Assembly: GCF_014930365.1 (NCBI RefSeq)
Contig: NZ_JABXWI010000012.1
Location: 109,044-173,043, forward strand
Direction of reading: 5' to 3'
Source of the DNA: Streptomyces caniscabiei
GTDB lineage: Bacteria; Actinomycetota; Actinomycetes; Streptomycetales; Streptomycetaceae
Length of the DNA: 64,000 nt
Shown here: positions 8,791-17,000 of the stretch, one piece after another
Numbering within the stretch: position 1 is the stretch's first letter
Layout: each line of letters begins with the position of its first letter
Notes under the pieces: generated by a model
The model's input: only the letters and a program-made list of their open reading frames with translations
Databases searched by the model: none
What the model was told of the DNA's origin: nothing
Position numbers and translations under genes: made by a program

Positions 8791-9555
8791 ATGATCGATC
8801 CCCCTTCCCGGCCCCAGGCCCAGTCGCAGGACCAGTCCCAGGCCGGGTCCCCGCCCCAGGCCGAGGCCGGGGCCGCACCCGCGCCCTGCCCGTCGTCCGA
8901 GTTCGTCCAGACGCTGCGCGGCCTGCGCGTCTGGGATCCGCAGGTCAGCGCGCTGCCGCTGTTCGACCCGGCCACGGCCCCCGCCGAGCCGGTGCCGCTC
9001 TTCTCGACCTGGTTCGGCGAGGTCGTGGCGGCCGGGGAGGTGGAGCCGCACACGATGTCGCTGGCCACGGCGGACGCGGAGGGGCGCCCGGACGTCCGTA
9101 CGGTGATGCTGCACGACGTGGACGCGCGCGGCTGGCACTTCGCCTCCCACGCCGGAAGCCGCAAGGGCCGCCAGCTCGCGCACCGGCCGTACGCCTCCCT
9201 CGGCTTCTACTGGCCCCTCCTCGGCCGCCAGGTACGGGTGCGGGGCCGTGTCACGGTCGAGCCCGCCGAGGTCGCCCACGCCGACCTGCACGCCCGCTCG
9301 ACGGGTGCGCTGGCCGCCGCGCTCGTGGGTCACCAGAGCGAAGTCCTGCCCTCGTACGAGGAGTTGGAGCGCGCCTCGGAGGCCGCCTGGGCGCGGGCCG
9401 AGCGGGACCCGGACGTGCCGGTGCCGTCCTGGACGGCGTACGTCGTGGAACCGGACGAGGTGGAGTTCTTCCAGGGCGACGCACGGCGTCGACACGTACG
9501 CCTCGACTACCGCCGGGATGGCGACGGTTGGGCGAAGGCGCTGCTCTGGCCCTGA
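8791..9555 (+). CDS. Pyridoxamine 5'-phosphate oxidase family protein (not the housekeeping PdxH)
   Basis: 254 residues from ATG 8791, 13 bases after the preceding stop. A Gln/Ala/Pro-rich N-terminal stretch of about 35 residues precedes a PNPOx fold: TMSLATADAEGRPDVRTVMLHDVDARGWHFASHAGSRKGRQL is the FMN-binding part and FYWPLLGRQVRVRGRV the following strand. PSWTAYVVEPDEVEFFQGD and a C-terminal RLDYRRDGDGWAKALLWP complete it. A better PdxH candidate is at 58793, so this paralogue probably acts on another substrate. Confidence 0.75.
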   Translation: MIDPPSRPQAQSQDQSQAGSPPQAEAGAAPAPCPSSEFVQTLRGLRVWDPQVSALPLFDPATAPAEPVPLFSTWFGEVVAAGEVEPHTMSLATADAEGRPDVRTVMLHDVDARGWHFASHAGSRKGRQLAHRPYASLGFYWPLLGRQVRVRGRVTVEPAEVAHADLHARSTGALAAALVGHQSEVLPSYEELERASEAAWARAERDPDVPVPSWTAYVVEPDEVEFFQGDARRRHVRLDYRRDGDGWAKALLWP

Positions 9556-9580
9556 CCTTGCCCTGTGCCTCCCTCGGCCC

Positions 9581-10369
9581 TCAGACCTTCTCCCACACGG
9601 ACACATGCGCGGTGCTGTCGTGCGTGAAGGGCTCCCCCTTCCACCCCGCCCACCGGTCCCGCAGCCGCATCCCGGCGAGCCGGGCCATCAGATCCAGCTC
9701 GGCCGGCCAGACGTACCGGAACGGAATCGTCCGGTACACCGTCCGCCCGTCGACGACCATCATGTGGTGCGACCGCAGGCCCTGCGTCGCGACGTCGTAC
9801 GTGTCGAACCCCAGCCGGGTCGGCCCGACCCGGAACGGCACCGCGTTCTGCCCCGGCGGCAGCCTGCGCAGGTCCGGCACCCCGACCTCGATCACGAAAC
9901 GGCCGCCGGGCACGAGGTGCGCGGCGGCGTTGCGGAAGCAGTCCACCTGGGCGTCCTGCGTGAGCAGGTTGTTGATCGTGTTGAAGACCAGGTAGGCGAC
10001 CGTGAAACCGGGGCCCCCGACCCGGGTCGTCGCGAAGTCCCCGATGGTGACCCCGATGTCCTCGCCGCCCGGCTTGGCCCGCATCCGCCGGACCATGGCC
10101 CGCGACAGGTCGATGCCGTGCACGGGCACGCCCCGCCGGGCGAGCGGCAGCGCGATCCGCCCGGTGCCGACGCCGAACTCCAGTGCCCGCGCGCCCCCTT
10201 CGGCTCCCGGCCCGCCCGCGAGACCGGCGATCAGGTCCACCACGGGGTCCACGGCCTCCGGGCCGAACACCTCGTCGGAGGGGTCGTCCGGGGCGCCGTC
10301 GTAGTGGGCGGCGACGGCTTCCCCGAAGTACCCGTCGGGATCGTCGACTTCTTCGTACAGCTCACTCAT
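9581..10369 (-). CDS. Class I SAM-dependent methyltransferase
   Basis: 262 residues from ATG 10369, which overlaps the stop of the upstream acetyltransferase in an ATGA arrangement. Motif I is ALEFGVGTGRIALPLARRG with the following acidic residue in VHGIDLSRAMV; FTVAYLVFNTINNL is the motif IV region. The rest fits a small-molecule methyltransferase of unknown substrate. It ends convergently 25 bases from the PNPOx-family gene. Confidence 0.8.
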   Translation of the reverse strand: MSELYEEVDDPDGYFGEAVAAHYDGAPDDPSDEVFGPEAVDPVVDLIAGLAGGPGAEGGARALEFGVGTGRIALPLARRGVPVHGIDLSRAMVRRMRAKPGGEDIGVTIGDFATTRVGGPGFTVAYLVFNTINNLLTQDAQVDCFRNAAAHLVPGGRFVIEVGVPDLRRLPPGQNAVPFRVGPTRLGFDTYDVATQGLRSHHMMVVDGRTVYRTIPFRYVWPAELDLMARLAGMRLRDRWAGWKGEPFTHDSTAHVSVWEKV

Positions 10370-10992
10370 CGGATCCCCTCCGGGGCCGGGTCGGTGGCCA
10401 GTCGTGCGTGCAGGTGGGCGTCCCGGAAGGCGTCCTGGCGCCCCTCGGCGAACGCCGCCCCGCGCAGGAGCCCCTCGTACCGGAACCCGCACAGCTCGGC
10501 GATACGGCAGGACGCGGCATGGCCGACGACGTGGTCGAGTTCGAGCCGGTGGATGCCGAGTTCGGTGAAGGTCCAGCGGGCGGCTAGGTCGAGGGCCCGG
10601 GTGGCGACCCTGCGGCCACGGGCCTCGGGCAGCACCCAGTACCCGATGACGGCCCTGCGCATGAACGCGTCGATCCCGCTCAGCCCGACCTGCCCGAGGG
10701 TCGCGCCGCTCTCCGCGTCCGTGATCCGGAAGGCCACGGTCGTGCCCTCCGCGTCGGACTCGGCCCGCCGCCGCAGCGACTGCCTGGCGCCCTCGAAGGT
10801 CTCGTCCCACACCAGGGGCGTGTTCCACCGCCGGAAGTCGGGATCGGTACGCCCCCGCAGCCACGCCTCGACATCGGCGTCGGACTCGGCGTCCCAGGAG
10901 CACAGCCGCAGCCCGTGCCCCCGCGGCTCGACAGAGGACGCGTCGGGAGGGTCTGGGAACGGGCCGGAGGATCGCTCATCAGTACGGCTCAC
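10366..10992 (-). CDS. GNAT-family N-acetyltransferase (RimJ/RimL type)
   Basis: 208 residues. GNAT features include LCSWDAESDADVEAWLRG, TVAFRITDAESGATLGQVGLSGID, then VIGYWVLPEARGRRVATRALDLAARWTF, which holds the acetyl-CoA-binding R/Q-x-x-G-x-A type loop, and IHRLELDHVVGHAASCRIAELCGFRYEGLLRG. This is the ribosomal-protein-alanine acetyltransferase-like subgroup, but many members act on small molecules. It is translationally coupled to the methyltransferase gene and does not carry the regulon palindrome. Confidence 0.8.
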   Translation of the reverse strand: MSRTDERSSGPFPDPPDASSVEPRGHGLRLCSWDAESDADVEAWLRGRTDPDFRRWNTPLVWDETFEGARQSLRRRAESDAEGTTVAFRITDAESGATLGQVGLSGIDAFMRRAVIGYWVLPEARGRRVATRALDLAARWTFTELGIHRLELDHVVGHAASCRIAELCGFRYEGLLRGAAFAEGRQDAFRDAHLHARLATDPAPEGIR

Positions 10993-11016
10993 ACCCCCAT
11001 TGAAACGCCGGGCCCC

Positions 11017-11433
11017 TCACGCCCGCACGCGAAATACGGGCACCACGAACCCCCCGCTCTCCCGGAAGGCGACCTGGAGCCCCGCCCCCGCGCGCAGTTC
11101 CCCTCCCCCCTCCTCCCACTCCACGACCTCGGTCATCATCCGCGGCCCCTCGACGAGGTCGACGACGGCGGGGACGTACGGCGTCCGCTCCCCGAAGGGC
11201 GGCAGGTCGTTGCGGTGGACGACGGACCAGGTGTAGAGCACGGCGCGTCCGGAGGCCTCCTCCCATCGCACGTCCTCGCTCCAGCAGTACGGGCAGAACT
11301 CGCGCGGATAGTGATGGGCGCGCCCGCATCCCGCCGCCCCGCAACGCCGCAGCAGCAGCCGCCCGTCGGACGCGGCATCCCAGTACGTACGACTGAGACC
11401 GTCGACCTCCGGCAGATCGAACCGGGCCCCCAC
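11017..11433 (-). CDS. DUF35 OB-fold/zinc-ribbon acyl-CoA partner protein
   Basis: 138 residues from GTG 11433, which overlaps the TAG stop of the upstream DoxX gene (TAGTG), showing translational coupling. The N-terminal helix SRTYWDAASDGRLLLRRC leads into a zinc ribbon with paired cysteines (CGAAGC and FCPYC) and then an OB barrel (VLYTWSVVHRNDLPPF, PYVPAVVDLVEGPRMMTEVV). DUF35 proteins bind acyl-CoA and partner thiolase-like or MaoC-like enzymes, as ChsH2 does with Ltp2. It is therefore a likely partner of the Cys-less thiolase at 6979. Confidence 0.85.
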   Translation of the reverse strand: MGARFDLPEVDGLSRTYWDAASDGRLLLRRCGAAGCGRAHHYPREFCPYCWSEDVRWEEASGRAVLYTWSVVHRNDLPPFGERTPYVPAVVDLVEGPRMMTEVVEWEEGGGELRAGAGLQVAFRESGGFVVPVFRVRA

Positions 11434-11882
11434 TAGAACAACCCGAACGCGCTGTCCAGGGACCACGTCTGCCAGGACATCCCGAACAGCGCCACCACCG
11501 AGATGAGCGCCATCATCGAGTTCTGCCCCTGCTCGGCCCAGTCGTGGATCATCAGCACGAGATAGAGGAGGTTGAGCACCAGCCCGCCGACGAGCGCGAT
11601 CGGCGTGAGGAACCCGAGGATCAGCCCGAGGCCGAGGGCGAGTTCGGCGTAGACGACGACATAGGCCATGACCCGCTGCCGAGGCCTGACCACCACGTCG
11701 AACCCCCCGCGCACCGCCGCCCACCGGTGCTTCTCCGCGACCCCGGCCGCCCAGGCGATGCCGGTCCCCTCCTCGAACCAGGCCCTCTTGTCCTTGTGCC
11801 GCCAACTCTCCAGCCACCACAGCCCGAGCCCGATACGCAGCACGGCCACCCATTCGGCACCGCTGAGCCAGATCGTCTCCAT
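11433..11882 (-). CDS. DoxX family membrane protein
   Basis: 149 residues from ATG 11882, preceded by GGAAGGGCG. Four hydrophobic segments are visible (about 8-25, 68-88, 90-110 and 118-140), including VMAYVVVYAELALGLGLILG and ALVGGLVLNLLYLVLM, as in DoxX/SURF4 proteins. These are inner-membrane proteins associated with oxidoreductases; the reaction is unclear. A perfect regulon palindrome lies 36 bases upstream, so this gene and the coupled DUF35 gene belong to the catabolic regulon. A GTG at 11909 is an alternative start but lacks a ribosome-binding site. Confidence 0.8.
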   Translation of the reverse strand: METIWLSGAEWVAVLRIGLGLWWLESWRHKDKRAWFEEGTGIAWAAGVAEKHRWAAVRGGFDVVVRPRQRVMAYVVVYAELALGLGLILGFLTPIALVGGLVLNLLYLVLMIHDWAEQGQNSMMALISVVALFGMSWQTWSLDSAFGLF

Positions 11883-11917
11883 GGACTTCGCCCTTCCGCG
11901 CGCACCCACACGGGTTT

Positions 11918-11932
11918 CTGACGGATCGTCAG
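11918..11932. promoter_or_regulatory. TetR-regulon operator upstream of DoxX/DUF35
   Basis: CTGACGGATCGTCAG is a perfect 6-3-6 palindrome. On the plus-strand side a plausible ribosome-binding site and ATG (AAGGGAGATGG then ATG at 11952) follow. However, the frame only runs antisense into the ATPase gene, so any original divergent partner gene appears to be missing. Confidence 0.85.
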
Positions 11933-11994
11933 TTCAGCGGAAGGGAGATGGATGCGCAAGAGGCACGGACAGGCCGACAGAACCCGGGGCCCTG

Positions 11995-12024
11995 CCCGCA
12001 CCCGCACCCGCACCCGCACCCGCG
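11995..12024. repeat. Hexanucleotide repeat CCCGCA
   Basis: Four perfect CCCGCA units followed by CCCGCG, at the 3' border of the ATPase gene and the left border of the putative insert. Confidence 0.8.
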
Positions 12025-12043
12025 AGGGCGTCCGCCCTACGCC

Positions 12044-13567
12044 TCAGGGCACGAACCCGACCGGCATGGCCCGCCCGTACAACTCGTCGAGACCGACGAG
12101 CAGCAGGCCACCTCGCTCCGCCGCAGCGCGCAGTGAGTCGCTGAATCCCGCGGCGCTGAAGAACGCCAGCCCGCAGTGGGCCGTGTCGAACCCCCGGCCC
12201 GTCAGCAGTTCACGGGCCCGGCTCAGCCGCTCCAGATGGCCGACACCCAGCACGGTGCCCCACTTCGCTTCTCCCAGGAGGGCAACCGACGGTCGCCGCC
12301 CCCCAGAACCCGGCTCGACGACCGCCACATCCACCTGCAGCTGCCGGCGTTCCGCCGAGTCAGTCACGATGCCGCTGCCGACCTCACCCAGCGACCTACT
12401 GAGCAACGACCGTCCCGGCCCGATCACATACTCGCGGCAGACGGCCTCGAAATGCGGTCCGGCCACCTGTGCCGCGAACCGCTCGGCCGCCTGCCCCCAC
12501 ACCTCCGCGGCCTGACCGCTCTCCAGCCGGGCCCAGGCAGGACGCATGACCGCCTCGTAAAAGTTGATCAGCGGTTCGACGATGCGGTACTGCGACTTGC
12601 CCGCACGGAAGATGTCGGCCTCACGAACCAGGAGGTGGCTGTCCTCGAGGACGTTGAGCGGGTGCGAGATGTCGACAGCCTTCCGGCCGATGTACCCGGC
12701 GATCCCGCCACGCGTCGTGTTGCCCTGCGCCACAGCCGCCAGGACGGAGTGGTACAGGGCCGTGTCCCGGATGTCAGCCTCCTCCGCGAGCAGATAACGC
12801 GCTTCCCGGAAGAGCGGACTGAACGGCGAGAGGACCGTACGGCAGATCCAGTCGTCGAACGCCGCCAGGTTCTCGGGGACGTCGTCCGCCAGGAACTGGC
12901 GGCGGTACGCGGGCGTACCACCGACCACGGCGTGCAGTCGGGCCGCGAGGGCGGGCTCATCGGCAACGCCCCAGAACTCCGCGGCCGGCCGGTAGCCGAA
13001 AGGCCGCACGACGAGTTCGAGCTGGGCCCGGCCCCGCAGGGGGGCCGTGCTCGCCAGCAGCCCGCCCATCACCGACATCGCCGAACCACAGAGGAGGAGC
13101 CGCATGCGGCTCTCCCGTGTCTGATGGCGATCGATCTCGCGCTGGATGAGGGAGGGAAGTTCGGGAGCGACCTTCGCCAGGTAGGGGAACTCGTCGATGA
13201 CGACGAGACGCGTGGTCGCCTCGCCCGCCCCCCTCCCGTCCGGAGAGGCGATGCCGAAGAGAGAGGAGACGGCGTCGTCCCACGTCGCGAAGGAGAAGGG
13301 CGCCGGAGAGCCCACGTACTCGGCCAGGGCGGCACCGAACTGCCGCAGCGACTCGGTGGCGGTGCCCGCCGTGGCACCGAAGTAGAAGCCCCCGTACTGC
13401 TCGACCAAGGCCCTCAGCAAATAGGTCTTCCCCATCCGGCGGCGACCGCTGACGACCCCGAGCATGGCCTGCGGCAAGGGCCGTTCCACGAAAGCGACGA
13501 GCGCCTCCCACTCGGGTGCGCGGTCGAACACGTGCGGAGGTTTGACCAACCCTGCCTGACGCCTCAC
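12044..13567 (-). CDS. P-loop ATPase with C-terminal DUF234 (PD-(D/E)xK-like) domain
   Basis: 507 residues. The archaeal-type ATPase module has Walker A GRRRMGKT at 41-48 (K47, T48) and Walker B LVVIDEFPYL with D125/E126, then LLLCGSAMSVMGGLL and LRGRAQLELVVRPF typical of this family. A winged-helix-like middle part (HPLNVLEDSHLLVREADIFR) precedes the C-terminal DUF234 region. There, QVDVAVV (D413) and LLGEAKWG (E433, K435) give the D...E-x-K pattern of the PD-(D/E)xK nuclease fold. Family members are poorly characterised. It is divergent from a PglX-like methyltransferase across a small membrane gene, which hints at a defence-related role; this is inference. Confidence 0.85.
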   Translation of the reverse strand: MRRQAGLVKPPHVFDRAPEWEALVAFVERPLPQAMLGVVSGRRRMGKTYLLRALVEQYGGFYFGATAGTATESLRQFGAALAEYVGSPAPFSFATWDDAVSSLFGIASPDGRGAGEATTRLVVIDEFPYLAKVAPELPSLIQREIDRHQTRESRMRLLLCGSAMSVMGGLLASTAPLRGRAQLELVVRPFGYRPAAEFWGVADEPALAARLHAVVGGTPAYRRQFLADDVPENLAAFDDWICRTVLSPFSPLFREARYLLAEEADIRDTALYHSVLAAVAQGNTTRGGIAGYIGRKAVDISHPLNVLEDSHLLVREADIFRAGKSQYRIVEPLINFYEAVMRPAWARLESGQAAEVWGQAAERFAAQVAGPHFEAVCREYVIGPGRSLLSRSLGEVGSGIVTDSAERRQLQVDVAVVEPGSGGRRPSVALLGEAKWGTVLGVGHLERLSRARELLTGRGFDTAHCGLAFFSAAGFSDSLRAAAERGGLLLVGLDELYGRAMPVGFVP

Positions 13568-13585
13568 GAGACCCCCTTCGAGTCC

Positions 13586-13615
13586 TTAGGACCGTACCCC
13601 TAAGAACTGTACTCC
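13586..13615. promoter_or_regulatory. Two contiguous 15-bp direct repeats upstream of the ATPase gene
   Basis: TTAGGACCGTACCCC (13586-13600) and TAAGAACTGTACTCC (13601-13615) agree at 11 of 15 positions. They lie 19-48 bases upstream of the ATPase start, between it and the stop of the small membrane gene. CTTAGG and CCTAAG also form an inverted pair here. The arrangement looks like an operator or a start-proximal promoter element. Confidence 0.5.
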
Positions 13616-13822
13616 TTATGAGCCCGACTCGGTCAGGAACTTCCTGGCCGTGAGCCCCAGGGTGGCCAGCCCCAAGAACGCACCCCCTCCCGTCGCCAGC
13701 ACGACGACCACCTCCCCGCCGACCGCCCGGACGGCGCCCGCCGCGAGAACGGCACCCACCAAGGATCCCAGCAGGATGAGCGCCAGCCAGACCCCTCTGA
13801 GCGCTCTGTCGTTCCCCTCCAT
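13616..13822 (-). CDS. Small two-helix membrane protein
   Basis: 68 residues from ATG 13822, preceded by GGAAGAGGTG. Two hydrophobic helices are visible: ALRGVWLALILLGSLVGAVLAAGAV and VVVVLATGGGAFLGLATLGL, followed by a short polar C-terminus (TARKFLTESGS). A longer GTG start at 13861 is possible. I do not recognise the family. It sits between the ATPase and the divergent PglX-like gene, on the ATPase strand and 48 bases upstream of it, so it could belong to the same unit. Short membrane proteins are common in defence modules, but nothing in the sequence proves that role. Confidence 0.6.
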   Translation of the reverse strand: MEGNDRALRGVWLALILLGSLVGAVLAAGAVRAVGGEVVVVLATGGGAFLGLATLGLTARKFLTESGS

Positions 13823-14019
13823 GGGGCACACCTCTTCCACTGCGCCGAATTCCGCCGACACGGCCGCCGATCGACGGCCGTTCCAGTGACAAGGGTAGAG
13901 GAGTCACGCCAACACTCTCCACTATTTACGACACTCTCGCGGTGATAACCTCGCTACCAGGATGAAGTGCCGACGCGACCGGCAATGACCTGCTGTCCGA
14001 CCGAGAAAGAAGAGGGGCA

Positions 14020-17000
14020 ATGCTCTCTCGCGCCGACCTGCTCAGGGACCTGCGGCGGATCAGGGTGGAGATCGAGCATGATCTGGGCACGCGCGCCCCC
14101 TCCGATCCCGCCGTCGAAAGGATGCGGGCCGAGTACGGGGCCGCCGTCGAGCAGAGGCTGACGGCGTCGACATGGAAGGCCTGGCTGCAGGAGCAGGTCT
14201 CACAGGTCGCCACCGGCTGGGTCCTGGCCACCGTGATGATCCGGTTCTGTGAGGACAACGGACTCCTCGGACTTCCCTTCGCGGGACGCTGGGAGCCGGG
14301 CGCGGACGACGCGGCGAACGATCCGATCCTCTCGGCCGTGGACCGCCTGTCTTCCCATCCCGCGATGGCCTCGGTCTTCAGCAGGAGCAGTCACCCGATG
14401 TGGCGGATGCGGCCGGGCCCCGAGGCGAGCCGGGCGCTCGTCGACTTCTGGCGTCGCCGGACCCCGGAGGGGCTCCTCGTCCACGACTTCGAGGACGCCT
14501 CACGCGACACGCGATTCCTTGCGGACCTGTACATGGACCTGAGCGACCAGGCACGCAAGTCCCACGGCCTGGTCGCCACTCCGGACTTCGTGGTCGAGCT
14601 GATTCACGACCTCACACTCGAGGCGGCGCTGCACGAGCACGGGGCGGCGCCCGGGCCGGCCGGGTTCCGGATGATCGACCCCGCCTGTGGGTCCGGCGGA
14701 TTCCTGCTCGCCGCGTACACCCGCCTGTGCCGCCGCTGGGCCGACGCCCGCCCCGGGATGAGCCCCTGGCAGCGGGCCGCCCGGGCCCTGGCGTCGGTCC
14801 ACGGCTGCGACATCGACCCCTGCGCCGTCAGCATCACGCGTTTCCGACTGCTGATGGCCGCCATGGACACCGGGCGGGCCCAGACCTTGGACGACGTCCC
14901 GGACCTCCCGCTGGTGGTGGCTACCGGGGACGCGCTGCTGCACGGTCCCGACAGTGATGCTCTCGGTCCCGCGCCCGGCGGCCACGTGGCGCCCCCGCAG
15001 CCCACCGGCTTCGGATCGCCGACCGACATCGACGCATACGCGGAGCGCCACGGCCTGCTGCGCCCCGCCTCGTACCACGTGGTAACGAGCAATCCCCCCT
15101 ACCTCACCGTCAAGGACAAGGCCCTCTTCACTGCCTACCGCGACGCCTACGAGAGCTGCGAGGGGCCCTACACCCTCTCGGTCCCCTTCACGGAACTGGC
15201 CTTCCGTCTGGCACTGCCCGGCCCGTCCTCAGGGCGGGTCGGTCTCCTGACGGTCAACTCCTTCATGAAGCGCGAATTCGGCCGCAGGCTCATCGAGCGT
15301 TTCCTGCCACGGGTGCGGCTCTCCCATGTCATCGACACCTCCGGGGCCTACATCCCCGGCCACGGCGCGCCCACCGTCATCCTCGTCGGCCGGAACAGCG
15401 TCCCCGCACCCCACGAACCTGTTCTCCTCGTCGTCGGCCTCCGTGGCGAGACGCACCTGCCGCAGGTGCCGGCGCAGGCACCGGTCTGGCAGTCGCTGCG
15501 ACGGCTGGCGTTCGCCCCCGGCACGACGGACCACTGGGCCGAGTCCTACTTCCAGGAACGCGGAGAGCTGAGCGTCTTCCCCTGGAGCCTCACACCGTCG
15601 GCGGCCCGGCACGTGCTGCGCCTCATGGAGAAGGGGGAGCGGCTTCGCGAACGCGTCGCGCGTATCGGGTACGCGGCCAACACCGGCTCCGACGACCTGT
15701 TCTGTTCCACCCCCGCCTCGTTCCGACGGTACGGCGTGGAGGAGGCCGCGACCATCCGGGTACTGACCGGCTCCGAGGTCCGCGACTGGTCCTCACGGGC
15801 ACCCTTGGAGGCGTTCTTCCCCCGCACCGGGAACGGCAGGGAACTCGTCGACCTGGACCTCTGTCCACGGCATCGACGGCGCCTGTGGCCGTACCGCACC
15901 GTGCTGGCACACCGCCGCGGGACCAACAAGTCGTCGCCGTGGTACGACTGGCACCAGTTCGCGCTGGACTGGGACGCGCACCCTTGGTCGATCGTCTTCC
16001 CCTGGGTCTCCACCCATCCGCACTTCACCGTTCTCCGCGGCGGTGCCGTACCCCTGAACTCGGCACCGGTGATCAAACTTCCGCCGAGCGCGACGGAATC
16101 GTCCCACCTCAAGCTTCTCGGAACTCTCAACAGTTCGGCCGTGTGCTTCTGGCTGAAGCAGGTGAGTCAGAGCAAGGGGCAGGCGCACATCGACACCCTC
16201 CGAGGCGGCGAGGCCTGGGAGAAGATCTACGAGTTCACGGCCGGCCGTCTGCTCGACCTTCCCCTCCCCCGCACCATGCCCCTCGCGCCGGCGGAGCACC
16301 TCGACGGGCTGGCCACCGAGTCGGCCGACTGCCTGTCGGAGCTGTCGGCCCCGGACACGCCTCTCACGGCGCGCACACTCCGCTCGGCCCAGGACCGCTG
16401 GTTCTCGATCCGGGCCCGCATGATCGCGCTCCAGGAAGAACTGGACTGGCAGGTATACGCGTCCTACGGCATCGTCGACGACGCCGAGGGGCTGACCGCC
16501 GTCGTCGATCCGCCTCCTCTGAGAGTCGGTGAGCGCGCGTTCGAGATCGCGCTCGCCAGAAGGATCGCGAGCGGCGGGACGAGCGCGCCGTGGTTCTCCG
16601 ACGATCCAGAGGCCAAGTGGTTCACGCGCCACGAGGCGGTCCCCACGACCGAGGTTCCCGAACACTGGCCGGCCCCGTACCGGGACCTCGTACAGCGACG
16701 CGTCGACGCCATCGCGCAGAACGGGTTCCTGGCGCTGTTGGAGCAGCCCGAGTACAAGCATCGCTGGATCGCGCCCGACTGGAACGCCACCGTCCGGGAC
16801 ATCCTTCGCGAAAGGCTGCTCGACCGCTGCGAAGCGGATCGGCTGTGGTTCGAAGCCGTGCCGACCGGTCGTCGCCCGGTCGCACGGACCGTACGGGAAC
16901 TGTGCGAACTACTCGAAGACGACGAGGAGTTCCTCGCGCTGCTCTCGCTCTACGCGGAACTGACCGACGCGGACGACAGAAGCACGGTCAGCGTTCTGCT

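Noticed and set aside
8791..9555. Housekeeping pdxH at this position
   Set aside because: The protein belongs to the same fold, but the sequence at 58793 has the complete PdxH active-site segments and a better length.
11948..12136. Short plus-strand gene starting behind the operator at 11918
   Set aside because: Despite a good ribosome-binding site the frame runs through a CCCGCA repeat and then antisense into the ATPase gene, with no recognisable domain.
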